From Azospirillum tabaci (GTDB lineage: Bacteria; Pseudomonadota; Alphaproteobacteria; Azospirillales; Azospirillaceae), in assembly GCF_014596085.1 (NCBI RefSeq), contig NZ_JACCJY010000006.1, forward strand, positions 167,242 through 231,241: a stretch of 64,000 nt of DNA, read 5' to 3'. The translations under genes were made by a program, and so were the position numbers. Below are positions 29,301 to 37,279 of the stretch, one piece after another. The notes below the pieces were generated by a model, which saw only the letters and a program-made list of their open reading frames with translations, searched no databases and had not been told where the DNA came from. Every line of letters begins with the position of its first letter. Positions within the stretch are counted from its first letter, which is position 1.

Positions 29301-30006
29301 GTTCGATCTCGCCGAACCGCCCGTCCTTCTTACGGCGCTTCAGCGCCACGCCCTTGAAACGCGCGCTGGCCGTCAGCCCGGCGCGGGGCTTCCAGCCGGT
29401 TTCACGGGCGACAATGGCGGCGATGGCGTCGAAATCCTCCGTGGTCAGCGCCGGTTCCGCACCGCCCCCGGCGCCTGGGGAGCCGCTGGCTTCCGTGCCC
29501 TCGGGCAACAGGATGTGCCGTTCGGCAAGATAGTCGGTGATGCGGGTGGCAACCCGTTCCTCGACCGCCGCGACGTCGCCGAAACGCAGTTCGCCCTTCG
29601 CCGCCGCGATCTCGCTCATCGCCCATGGCACCGCCGAAACGGCGGGCGTGCCGTAGGGGCGGCCATCGGCGGTGACGCACAGGCACACCAGCGACGCCTC
29701 GCCGCCGCGCGGACGTTCGTCGTCGTCCTCGACGTCCAGCAGATCGCGCAGTTCCTGAACCACGCCCTCCATCTCGAACAGGCCGATGTGGACCAGGAAT
29801 CGCCAGCGCACGTCGCGGGTTTCCGCGTAGGTGGCCCGCATCCGCGCGTGCCAGGGAAGCGTCGTCGCGTCCCCCGCCGTCCAGACGTGATCCCGGCGGT
29901 CGCTCTTCGGCGGCGAGGCCGGCGACAACGCCTCGATCGCCTGCCAGTAGTCGAGAATCGTCAGGGCGGTGTTCGTCCGGTCGGGCGTCATCGTGAGAAA
30001 TACCAT
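26347..30006 (-). CDS. Superfamily 1 (UPF1-like) helicase with large coiled-coil insertion
   Basis: A 1219-residue protein. Helicase motifs: Walker A NGPPGTGKTTLLRD (about residue 330), a DEAG box in WLFVDEAGQATPQ, motif III GDPLQLEPVV, motif V VGTVHTFQGKEEGL and motif VI NVALTRARDSILVIGD. This is the AAA_11/AAA_12 arrangement of UPF1-type SF1 helicases. Between motif Ia and the DEAG box lie about 400 residues of Ala/Arg/Glu-rich coiled coil (about 490-830), and the N-terminal 300 residues are unrecognised. Related long helicases are frequent in phage-defence islands. It is divergent from the TIR-nSTAND gene, with 294 bases between, so shared regulation is possible. The start could also be ATG 29991. 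Confidence 0.82.
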   Translation of the reverse strand: MVFLTMTPDRTNTALTILDYWQAIEALSPASPPKSDRRDHVWTAGDATTLPWHARMRATYAETRDVRWRFLVHIGLFEMEGVVQELRDLLDVEDDDERPRGGEASLVCLCVTADGRPYGTPAVSAVPWAMSEIAAAKGELRFGDVAAVEERVATRITDYLAERHILLPEGTEASGSPGAGGGAEPALTTEDFDAIAAIVARETGWKPRAGLTASARFKGVALKRRKKDGRFGEIEPDLLNSFILRDLGRVSGAVGRGEHGPGLTRYLFGHDGDRTDVVRDAAAAEGLLHPSMLPPGCWPSPGGHPLVMAQQMAVNAALRTLKDGRGVFSVNGPPGTGKTTLLRDLIVAVVVERATVMAGFAHPNDAFGEKRAVRHTDYHFWEIDERLRGFEMVVASSNNSAVENVTREVPALKAIDPRWLDQADHFREAADTLFAPEENPAKPGACWGMMAAVLGNKENRYSFTNRFWFGRFDGVRVQPVLFKAAFQENGPSWPVARAAFRQALSRFEERRAALVALADDLAAMDKARADLAAAADALQQDETDEDRARLEAAVARHDLVAASARAQRLAQCREAVEREAAGRAALTRLDADLASSVRREADLRAELAQAEAEVAACGARLSVERGVAERLDRDRPSVFDRLLNTARQRNWRARRSAAEDAVTALERERVEADLRRAKAATALDTLRRGRDAAPAGRDQALEERDAARRMLAELLGAEPSLAEPALLLDAGDWPGLGESLCALADEAAGALRAATDEARRKMGEADEAQHRLAASRTLCEARRSACEALETRLAARDGVVGFPGTRIDAAWRALPEEERQKTAPWTDAELHELRVTCFLRALDLHRAFLSAASKKVWTNLNRFMDVLTGKTTGDAIEGGPASLWATFGLAVPLVSSTFSSFDRLFDGMKAESIGWLFVDEAGQATPQAAAGAVWRARRAVIIGDPLQLEPVVTLPMQAVEALRRRCGLADRWHPVRASAQVLADRANPLGTTLPREDGDPLWVGNPLRVHRRCLDPMFSVANRIAYDGLMVRGRDAVPPSGPFAVSRWIDIPAEGAEGHLIPAQRDLACAIVKAIATHAGHKNRAPGLYVITPFRKVMKGLRQSLERDGFDEGWVESAVGTVHTFQGKEEGLVLLVLGGDPTKPGGMDWAALAPNLLNVALTRARDSILVIGDRDRWKTRRYFDVLAASLPIADEAAVWKDIAGLPEGAARDVGVRRAS

Positions 30007-30300
30007 CCGCGCAATTCAATCGAAACAGGTTCGCCAAGACTCCTCTATCAGGAAGGCGAGTGAAACAGACAGCAATATCCGATCAAGGGGGTGAATCCGT
30101 CACACCAATCCTCCCGCGCCGCGGTCGGTGAATCGCACCATCCGGTCGTATGCGCCAGGTCTGGACCCGTCCCTTGCGGGAATTTCATCATGGACGGGAT
30201 GCCCATGAGTGGATATTTTCCGCAAGTCCGTTTCAAATATGGATAGAATCAACCGGTTTCCCTTACTGCGCGAAAAGCGCCGCGCGTCGCGGAGATTCGA

Positions 30301-33045
30301 TTGGCCCGCATCTTCATTTCCCATTCCAAGCACGACAAGGATGAAGCGGTCAGGCTGAAGACGTGGCTGGCCGATCGCGCCTTCGGGGATTCCTTCATCG
30401 ACACCGACATTCCGCCCGGCGAAGACTGGGAAAAGATCATCTATCGCCGGTTGGAGGGGGCGCAGGCGGTTCTGCTCGTCCTGACCGAGAGATGGCATGA
30501 GTCCAAATGGTGCTTCGCCGAACTCATCCAGGCGCGTGCGCTGGGCAAGGACATCATTCCGCTGTTCGTTGCCCCGACCCGCCCATTGGAGGTGGGCAAG
30601 GATCTGCAGTACATCGACCTGCAGCCCAACCGGCAAGCCGGGCTGGAACGGCTGGAACAGCGGCTGTCCGACATCGCGCGGCAATCCGCCGATGGGTTCG
30701 AACTGGCCAAGGGCCTTTCGCCCTTCCCCGGCCTCGCCGCGTTCGAGGAGGATCGGGCGGCGGTGTTCTTCGGGCGTGAGCCGGACGTCCACCGGATGCT
30801 GGAGCGTCTGCGCGTCCGCCACACCCTGGGCGGGGCACGGCTGATCCTGCTGCTGGGGGCGTCGGGCAGCGGCAAATCCTCCCTCCTCCGCGCCGGATTG
30901 ATTCCGCGCCTGAAGCGCGACCGCCGCAACTGGATCGCCCTGCCGCCCTTCCGCCCCGGCCGGTCGCCGCGCGCGCAGTTGGTGGAGTGCCTGCTGGCCG
31001 GCGTGGGCGATGTCGGATTCGACCGGGTCGCGCAGTGGCGGAGCGCGCTGGAGGGGGAGGCGCCCGCCACCGCGCTGGCGGAGGTCGCGCGGACTCTGCG
31101 GCACCGGCATGCCGCGCCCGACGCCAGCATCCTGCTGCCCATCGACCAGATGGAGGAGTCGCTCACCCTCGCCGGGGAGGCGGAGCGGACCGCCTTCTTT
31201 ACCCTGCTCAGCCACGCGCTGGACGAGGCGCTGCCCTTCGTGGCCGTCGCGACGCTGCGCTCCGACTACTTGGCTGGCCTGCAATCGGCACCCGCCCTGA
31301 CGGTCGCCTTCGACTCCCAATCGCTGGACCCGATCCCTCTGGACCGCATCGCCGCTCTGGTGCGGGGTCCGGCGCGGGTGGCCCGCCTGCGGGTGGAGGA
31401 TGGGCTGATCGACGCCCTGACCCGCGACGCCGGACGACCGGACGCCCTGCCGCTGGTCGCGGTCGCGCTGAGCGAGTTGTACGCCCGCTTCGGCGGCGGC
31501 GCATTGACCCTGGCCGGCTATGAGAGCCTGGGCGCGCGCGGTACCGGCCTCAGCCCGCTCGACGCCGTCGTGCGCGACCGTGCGGAAGCCGCGCTGGGCT
31601 CGTCAACCCGCAAGGACGAGGACGACCGCGCCCTGCGCGACGCCTTCGTGCCATGGCTGGTGCGCCTGCAAGAGGACAGCGGCCTGTTCGTCCGGCAGGC
31701 GGCGGCGCTGAACAGCTTTCCCGCCCCGGCGCGGGCGCAGTTGGAACGGCTGGTGGAAGCCCGGCTTCTGGTGCGCCGCGGCGGCGGAACGCCGGACGAC
31801 CCAGCCATGGTGGAGGCGACGCACGAGGCGCTGTTCCGTGTCTGGCCCCGCCTTGCCGGCTGGCTGGACGAGGAACGCGACTTTCTGATCGGCAAACGGC
31901 GCATCGAGCAGGCCTTCCAGGATTGGCGACGGCTGCCGGAGGACAGAAAGGACGGCGGCCTGTTGACCGGGGCGATCCTGGACAGCGCCTGCGATTGGCT
32001 GACCACGCATCCGACGCGCTTCGGCCAAGAGGAAGGCGAGTTCATCCGCCGTTCCGACGCGATGGCCCAAGCCGAGGCGGCCCGGAAGCGGCGGTACCTG
32101 ACCGCCGCCATCCGCACGGCCAACGGGCTGGTGTTCGATCTGGTGCTGAAATTCAGACACACCGGCCTGCCCAACGCGATCAGGCGGGAAATCCTCCAGC
32201 ACGCCCGTCACCTGCTGGACCAGTTGGCAACGGACCACCAGGACGACCTCTCCCTGCAACGGACCCGTTCCGTGACGCTCAACGAACTGGCACAGTCCCT
32301 CGCCGATTTCGGCGATCCCAAGGGAGCGAAGAAGGCGGCCGAAGACAGTCTGGCGATCATGCGCCGTCTGGTCGAGAAGGAGCCGGGCAACACCGGGTTC
32401 CAGCGCGATCTCTCCATCAGCCTCGACAAGGTCGCCGACCTCCAGCGGCGCAACGATCCCGACGGCGCGCGCGCTCTTGTTGAGGAAAGCCTGGGAATCC
32501 GCCGCCGTCTGGCCGAAAGGGAGCCCGACAACACCGAATTCCAGCGCGATCTCTCCGTCAGCCTCAACAAGGTCGCCGACCGCCAGCGGCGCGACGATCC
32601 CGACGGCGCGCGCGCTCTTGTTGAGGAAAGCCTGGGCATCGCCCGCCGTCTGGCCGAAAGGGAGCCCGACAACACCGAATTCCAGCGCGATCTCTCCATC
32701 AGCCTCGAAAAGGTCGCCGACATCCAGCGGCGCAACGATCCCGACGGCGCGCGCGCTTTGTATGAGGAAAGCCTGGGAATCTGCCGCCGTCTGGCCGAAA
32801 GGGAGCCCGACAACACCGAATTCCAAACCGATGTGGTGGTCAGCCTCCACAGGATCGCCCAAGTGGGCGTGCAGCCGGAACGGCATCTGTCCGAAGCCCT
32901 GGCGATCCTAACCCGACTGAACGCGCGGGGACTGCTGTCCAGCGACCAGAAGGGCTGGATCAGCTTCCTGGAAAATGCCTTGCGCGAGGCCCGCGGCCAA
33001 AGCGATCCGCCCGATTCACCGACAGACCCGTCCGAGGCACGCTGA
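30301..33045 (+). CDS. TIR-nSTAND NTPase with C-terminal 47-residue repeats
   Basis: A 914-residue immune-receptor-like protein. Residues 1-130 are a TIR domain: RIFISHSKHDKDEA, the BB-loop region DTDIPPGEDW, and WCFAE with the putative catalytic Glu at 74, so NADase activity is plausible. From residue 141 an nSTAND1 NTPase follows (FPGLAAFEEDRAAVFFGRE, Walker A LGASGSGKSSLL at 185-196, a Walker B-like ILLPIDQMEE). The C-terminus (about 690-865) has helical TPR-like repeats of exactly 47 residues, probably the sensor. Start is TTG at 30301 with GGAG eight bases earlier; an ATG is absent nearby. STAND receptors with TIR effectors are known anti-phage proteins that oligomerise on target recognition. 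It is the first of four consecutive TIR/SLOG-type genes. Confidence 0.88.
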   Translation: MARIFISHSKHDKDEAVRLKTWLADRAFGDSFIDTDIPPGEDWEKIIYRRLEGAQAVLLVLTERWHESKWCFAELIQARALGKDIIPLFVAPTRPLEVGKDLQYIDLQPNRQAGLERLEQRLSDIARQSADGFELAKGLSPFPGLAAFEEDRAAVFFGREPDVHRMLERLRVRHTLGGARLILLLGASGSGKSSLLRAGLIPRLKRDRRNWIALPPFRPGRSPRAQLVECLLAGVGDVGFDRVAQWRSALEGEAPATALAEVARTLRHRHAAPDASILLPIDQMEESLTLAGEAERTAFFTLLSHALDEALPFVAVATLRSDYLAGLQSAPALTVAFDSQSLDPIPLDRIAALVRGPARVARLRVEDGLIDALTRDAGRPDALPLVAVALSELYARFGGGALTLAGYESLGARGTGLSPLDAVVRDRAEAALGSSTRKDEDDRALRDAFVPWLVRLQEDSGLFVRQAAALNSFPAPARAQLERLVEARLLVRRGGGTPDDPAMVEATHEALFRVWPRLAGWLDEERDFLIGKRRIEQAFQDWRRLPEDRKDGGLLTGAILDSACDWLTTHPTRFGQEEGEFIRRSDAMAQAEAARKRRYLTAAIRTANGLVFDLVLKFRHTGLPNAIRREILQHARHLLDQLATDHQDDLSLQRTRSVTLNELAQSLADFGDPKGAKKAAEDSLAIMRRLVEKEPGNTGFQRDLSISLDKVADLQRRNDPDGARALVEESLGIRRRLAEREPDNTEFQRDLSVSLNKVADRQRRDDPDGARALVEESLGIARRLAEREPDNTEFQRDLSISLEKVADIQRRNDPDGARALYEESLGICRRLAEREPDNTEFQTDVVVSLHRIAQVGVQPERHLSEALAILTRLNARGLLSSDQKGWISFLENALREARGQSDPPDSPTDPSEAR
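32380..32870 (+). repeat. Tandem 141-bp repeats inside the TIR-nSTAND gene
   Basis: Three full units start at 32380, 32521 and 32662, and a fourth partial at 32803, each 141 bases apart. The second to fourth are nearly identical at DNA level (for example the stretch coding EREPDNTEFQ). The first is more divergent. High DNA identity implies recent expansion and possible copy-number change. Confidence 0.85.
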
Positions 33046-33112
33046 CCTGTCATCGTCTTCGCTCGAAACAGCCTCTGGTCCCCCGTCATCCACCACCCTC
33101 CTTGGACCCGCC

Positions 33113-34279
33113 ATGACCCTGCCGGCCCGCCCGCCGCTTGCCGTCACCGTCGTCCGTCATCCGGATTTCGCCGGTGGGGAGGCGATGGAAAACCATCTGC
33201 TCGCCCATTTCACCGGCGATCCCGACCGGGCCCTGGGCGAGCGGCTGGGGGTGCCGGTCGAGCGGCGCGGGCCGGACACCATCCCGGTCGATCTCCAGGC
33301 CGGCGAGACGGTGGCGGTGGTCGTGCTGGCCGATGCGGCGCTGGCCACCGACCATGCCTGGGTTGCGTGGCTGGAGGGGGTGGTGGGCGCCTGCGACACG
33401 CCCGATCTGCGCGCCCGGCCCTTCCTGGTCTGCCTGGACAAAAGCGCCTTGTCGATGTCGCCCACGGTCGGGCGCTTCAACTTCCTGCGCTGGGACCAGT
33501 GGGAGGGCGACGACGCGGCGAAGACCCTGCAGATGCTCACCGACCTCGATTACCAGTGCTGCCGGATGCTGCGGGCCTGGATCAGCCAGCGCGCGGAACG
33601 CAACCGCGCCTGCCGTGACGCTTTCGCCGAATATCTCTCGAACGTCCAGCTTTTCCTCAGCCATTCCAAGCATGACGGCGATGGAACCGGCGGGGCGTTG
33701 GCCACGGCGATCCGCAACCACCTGCATCAGGGGTCCGGCTACGACAGCTTCTTCGATGTGCATGACATCCCCGCCGGCCTGCCGTTCGACACGGTGCTGA
33801 TGCACAATGTGCGGCGCGGCGCCTTCCTCGCCATCGTGACCGACAGCTATTCCAGCCGCGAATGGTGCCGGCGCGAGGTGATCGAGGCCAAGCGCGCCGG
33901 GGTCCCGATGATGGTCGCCCACGCTGTTACCGACCGGGAGGAGCGGTCCCTCCCCTATCTCGGCAATGTGCCGGTGGTGCGGCTGGACGCCGGACGGACG
34001 GACCGCATCCCGCTGGTCGTCGGCCGCCTGATCCGCGAGGTTCTGAAGGATCATCTGTGGCGGTGCCGCTGCGCGCTGGCCCGCGCCGCCGCCAAGCGCG
34101 CCAAGGTCACCTTCGTGCCGCGCACGCCGGAGTTGATGGCGCTGGCCGCCGTGCGGCGCGGCGGCGGGCTGGTGGTGTACCCCGATCCCCCCATGGCCGA
34201 AGAGGAATCCCGGTTGTTCAATGAAGTGGCGCCTCGGGTCCGGCTGCTGTCCTTCACCCAGTGGCTGGCCCAAGCCTGA
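33113..34279 (+). CDS. TIR-domain protein (N-terminal TIR-like degenerate domain plus intact TIR), partner of the adjacent SLOG gene
   Basis: A 388-residue protein. Residues 10-110 form a Rossmann-like domain that looks like a degenerate TIR (LAVTVVRHPD, VPVERRG, VAVVVLADAALATDHAWVAW). Residues 178-300 are a complete TIR: QLFLSHSKHDGD, FFDVHDIPAGLPF and SREWCRREVIEAK with the putative catalytic Glu at 255. The tail carries RRGGGLVVYPDPPMAEEE, a segment repeated in the fused protein at 35221-37260. The start at 33113 gives the best match in length to that paralogue. The SLOG gene follows after 11 bases. TIR enzymes make or cleave NAD-derived signals, so a signal-and-sensor pair is likely. Confidence 0.85.
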   Translation: MTLPARPPLAVTVVRHPDFAGGEAMENHLLAHFTGDPDRALGERLGVPVERRGPDTIPVDLQAGETVAVVVLADAALATDHAWVAWLEGVVGACDTPDLRARPFLVCLDKSALSMSPTVGRFNFLRWDQWEGDDAAKTLQMLTDLDYQCCRMLRAWISQRAERNRACRDAFAEYLSNVQLFLSHSKHDGDGTGGALATAIRNHLHQGSGYDSFFDVHDIPAGLPFDTVLMHNVRRGAFLAIVTDSYSSREWCRREVIEAKRAGVPMMVAHAVTDREERSLPYLGNVPVVRLDAGRTDRIPLVVGRLIREVLKDHLWRCRCALARAAAKRAKVTFVPRTPELMALAAVRRGGGLVVYPDPPMAEEESRLFNEVAPRVRLLSFTQWLAQA

Positions 34280-34290
34280 CGGAGAACGCC

Positions 34291-35112
34291 ATGAACGCCG
34301 ATCGTTTCCTGGATGGACGCACCATCAGCCTGTCGGTGTCGGACAGCCCCGATCTGGCGCGCCTCGGCCTCGGCGGGGCCCATCTGCGCGATGCCCTGTT
34401 GGAACTGGCCCGCCACCTGATCGCCCAAGGGGCCACCCTGATCTATGGCGGCGACCTGCGCCAGGGCGGCTTTACGGAGCGGCTGTTCCAGCTCGCCCAC
34501 CGGCACGCCAGCGACGTGACCAAGCCGGTGTTGATCAACCCGCTGCCCTGGCCCGTTCATGGCGCCATGGGCTGGAGCGATCTGGAGGCACGGGCCAAGG
34601 CCGTGGCGCCCGCCGCCGCGATGGAGTTCCTCGATCTCCAAGGCGAGGCCATGCCGACCGACCGGCGCGCCGCCGAACCGCCGGCTGGGGCCATCGGCAC
34701 GGCGGATTGGGAAACGGGATTGACCGCCATGCGCCGGGCGGTTGCGGCGCGGGCCGATGCGGCTGTCCTTCTCGGCGGTCAGGTCGATGGCTGCAAGGGC
34801 CGGATGCCCGGCGTCGCCGAAGAGGCGCTGGAGGCGATGAAGGCCGGCAACCCCCTCTACCTCGCCGGCGGCTTCGGCGGTGCCGCGGGCGCGGTCGCCG
34901 GGACGCTCGGTCTGATCGATCCGGGGCGGGTTCCGCACGCCTCCTGGGATGCCGGGCCGGATTTCACCGGCAGGACCGAGGCCGATCTGAACAGCGGCCT
35001 CGACCGCACCGAGCTGCGGCAACTGGCGGCGAGCCGCAACACCGACGAGATCGTCGCCCTGGTGCTGCGCGGCCTGCGCCGACGCTTCGCCGTACAGAAG
35101 ATTGGGAGATGA
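34291..35112 (+). CDS. Stand-alone SLOG-domain protein
   Basis: A 273-residue protein built of one SLOG (SMF/DprA-LOG) Rossmann domain. It shows TISLSVSDSPD at the start, GATLIYGGDLRQGGFTERL (residues 48-65), and DAAVLLGGQVDGCKGRMPGV followed by NPLYLAGGFGGAAGAVAG (156-204), the glycine-rich nucleotide-binding loops of this fold. SLOG domains bind nucleotide-derived ligands, for instance the ADP-ribose-type signal in Thoeris ThsA. GGAG precedes the ATG and the gene follows the TIR gene by 11 bases. No SIR2, nuclease or membrane effector is attached, so it is not a canonical ThsA. It matches residues 387-679 of the fused protein downstream. Confidence 0.85.
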   Translation: MNADRFLDGRTISLSVSDSPDLARLGLGGAHLRDALLELARHLIAQGATLIYGGDLRQGGFTERLFQLAHRHASDVTKPVLINPLPWPVHGAMGWSDLEARAKAVAPAAAMEFLDLQGEAMPTDRRAAEPPAGAIGTADWETGLTAMRRAVAARADAAVLLGGQVDGCKGRMPGVAEEALEAMKAGNPLYLAGGFGGAAGAVAGTLGLIDPGRVPHASWDAGPDFTGRTEADLNSGLDRTELRQLAASRNTDEIVALVLRGLRRRFAVQKIGR

Positions 35113-35172
35113 TATCGGGCTCGGAAATCCCGCGAAAGGACGGTTGTTGGATTTATTTTCTCCTTTTCCGGG

Positions 35173-35178
35173 TATAAT
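35173..35178 (+). promoter_or_regulatory. Candidate -10 box (TATAAT) before the TIR-SLOG fusion gene
   Basis: A perfect TATAAT stands in an AT-rich 108-base gap, 42 bases before the ATG. The best upstream -35-like hexamer (TTGGAT, 35147-35152) is 20 bases away, longer than ideal. It would give the fused gene its own transcript, separate from the split pair. Confidence 0.4.
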
Positions 35179-35220
35179 TGCTATGTTCGGCCTGTTCTTC
35201 GACAAGCTTCCCAGGCCGCG

Positions 35221-37260
35221 ATGCCCACCTCCCAGCCGTTCCTCCACGCCTATGTTCTCTGGCACGCCGATGCGGCGGTCAGGCCGGACTGCCGGGAGAT
35301 GGCGACAACCCTGTTCACCCTGCTGAGCTGGAACGCCGTGCGGCCCTTCGCCCGCGAAATCGGCATTCCGACCTTCTTCCGCACCCGCCCCGACGGCTGG
35401 CCCCATCCCGGCCCGGTGGGAATCGATCTGGACGCAGCCGCGCACACCATCATATTCGCCCTCGTGGAGCGGCGTTTCGTCCTCGACCAGGCATGGACGG
35501 TGGCGCTGACCGGTCTTCAGGAACGGGTGGATGCCTCCAAGGGACGCCACAGGCTGATCGTCGTCGCGGTCGAGGATTGCGCGCTTCAGCTTCCCGACGC
35601 GATCACCGCCCGCCTCGCCATCCAATTGTTCGGACAGCCGGCGGCACGCCAGATGCAGGAGTTGCGCCTGCAAGCGGCGTCCCAGATCTGCCGAGTCATC
35701 GAAGGTCATGCGCCGGACGCGCCGACCGGCGTCACACTGTTCGTCAGCCATACCAAGCGCGACCCGCGCTCACACACGCTCGCCCGCAAGATCAGGAAGC
35801 TGCTGGCGCACGAGGGCCGCCCAACCCGGTATTTCTTCGATACGGTGGACATCAAGGCCGGCGACGACATCGAACGAAAGATCGAAACGGCCATAGCGGG
35901 CAGCACCCTGCTGGTGGTGCGCTCGGATGGCTACGGAGCCAGCCCCTGGTGCCATCTTGAGGTTCTGGCGGCCAAGCGTCTGCAACGCCCGATCATCGTC
36001 CTGGATGCGCTGGAGCATCGCGACGACCGATCCTTGCCCGGCATGGGCAACGTGCCATGTCTGCGCATCGACCCATCGCTCAAGAAGAAAAAGCTACGCA
36101 GACGCCTTCGCGACGCCGTCGAGGCGGCGGTGGTGGAATCCATGCGCTTTCTCCACGCACGCGGACGGCTGACGCATCTGTCAGCAATGGAACGGCTGCC
36201 GAACAACGCCATTCCGTACGCCCGCCCACCGGAAGACCGTGATCTGCGCCGATTGAACGGGAAAGGTTTGCGCACGATCGTCTATCCGGACCCTCCGCTT
36301 CCCCGATGCGAACTGACCGATTTGAGGCATCACCGCACCCGCCTAGTCACGCCGCTGACCTGCGGCAAGCAGAATCTTGCCGGTCGGGTCATCGGGCTTT
36401 CCCTATCCACGCCAACCAGTGGGCTGGACGGTATCGGGCTGTCGGACAAGCATCTGCTGGCGGGGACGGAGCTGATCGCCAGGGCTTTGCTCTCCAAAGG
36501 CGCAACGCTCGCCTACGGTGGCGGTCTTCAAAGCGCCGGGATCACGGAGTTCCTGACTGGGCTGGTGCGCGCGCACAATGCCAGCCAGCGCGACCAGTAC
36601 AAGCGAATCCTCAATTATCTCCCCTGGCCCAAGACTCTGGCGGTGGATGATGGAAGGCTGGCGAAACAGAGCAAGCATCTGCACGTCATCCCGGTCCCAC
36701 CGCCCCAGGATCTGACGGACGCCGGGCTGATCGATCCGCAAGCGGCGCCCGACACGGGGACGCCCGTCGGGGCTTATGCGCTGGCACGCGGCATGCTGGC
36801 CATGCGGCAAAGAATGACGGCGGACGTGGACGCCCGTATCGTCATGGGCGGCAAGCTGACCGGCTTCAGCGGGCGCTACCCTGGCATTCTGGAAGAGGTC
36901 CTGCTTGCGTTGCAGGCGGCCAAGCCGGTTTACGTGCTCGGCGGCTTCGGCGGCGCCGCGCAGGCGGTGGCCGAACTGCTGCGCGGGGAAACCCCTTCCC
37001 AACTTGATCCGGCGGCGATCGTGAGGCACCCCGCCTATGCAGCGATGATGCGCTTCCACAACGATGATGTGGAGAACCGGAAACTTCCCCTGTCCCCCAT
37101 CGACTGGGACGCCACCATCACCACGATCCAGAGCGCCGCGGGCCGCGATTTGGCTGGACTGAACAACGGCCTGACGACCGATGAGAACATCGCCCTGCTC
37201 CGGATGCAGGACATCGACGAGGCCATCTGGCTCGTCCTGTTGGGTATGAGCCGGAGATAG
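35221..37260 (+). CDS. TIR-SLOG fusion protein (degenerate TIR-like, TIR, SLOG)
   Basis: A 679-residue protein. Residues 8-140 are a TIR-like degenerate domain (AYVLWHADAAV, IPTFFRT, HTIIFALVERRFVLDQAW). Residues 171-285 are an intact TIR: VTLFVSHTKRDPRSH, FFDTVDIKAGDDIE and SPWCHLEVLAAK with the putative catalytic Glu at 247. A linker with RTIVYPDPPLP (351-361) leads to a SLOG domain (387-679) with GATLAYGGGLQSAGITEFL and RIVMGGKLTGFSGRYPGI plus PVYVLGGFGGAAQAVAEL. The order and the linker motif equal the two preceding genes read as one (388 plus 273 residues). TIR probably produces or consumes a NAD-derived nucleotide that SLOG binds within the same chain. It ends 19 bases from the convergent DUF91 gene. 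Confidence 0.87.
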   Translation: MPTSQPFLHAYVLWHADAAVRPDCREMATTLFTLLSWNAVRPFAREIGIPTFFRTRPDGWPHPGPVGIDLDAAAHTIIFALVERRFVLDQAWTVALTGLQERVDASKGRHRLIVVAVEDCALQLPDAITARLAIQLFGQPAARQMQELRLQAASQICRVIEGHAPDAPTGVTLFVSHTKRDPRSHTLARKIRKLLAHEGRPTRYFFDTVDIKAGDDIERKIETAIAGSTLLVVRSDGYGASPWCHLEVLAAKRLQRPIIVLDALEHRDDRSLPGMGNVPCLRIDPSLKKKKLRRRLRDAVEAAVVESMRFLHARGRLTHLSAMERLPNNAIPYARPPEDRDLRRLNGKGLRTIVYPDPPLPRCELTDLRHHRTRLVTPLTCGKQNLAGRVIGLSLSTPTSGLDGIGLSDKHLLAGTELIARALLSKGATLAYGGGLQSAGITEFLTGLVRAHNASQRDQYKRILNYLPWPKTLAVDDGRLAKQSKHLHVIPVPPPQDLTDAGLIDPQAAPDTGTPVGAYALARGMLAMRQRMTADVDARIVMGGKLTGFSGRYPGILEEVLLALQAAKPVYVLGGFGGAAQAVAELLRGETPSQLDPAAIVRHPAYAAMMRFHNDDVENRKLPLSPIDWDATITTIQSAAGRDLAGLNNGLTTDENIALLRMQDIDEAIWLVLLGMSRR

Positions 37261-37279
37261 CCGGCGCGGCTGCCGTACG

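Noticed and set aside
27166..30063. Long plus-strand frame opposite the SF1 helicase
   Set aside because: Composition is that of an antisense shadow; helicase motifs are all on the minus strand.
32380..32870. Regular repeats considered as a CRISPR array
   Set aside because: The unit is 141 bases without separate spacers, and it is coding, in frame and helical.
33113..37260. Assignment as a canonical Thoeris system
   Set aside because: There is TIR and SLOG but no SIR2 or other ThsA-type effector domain.
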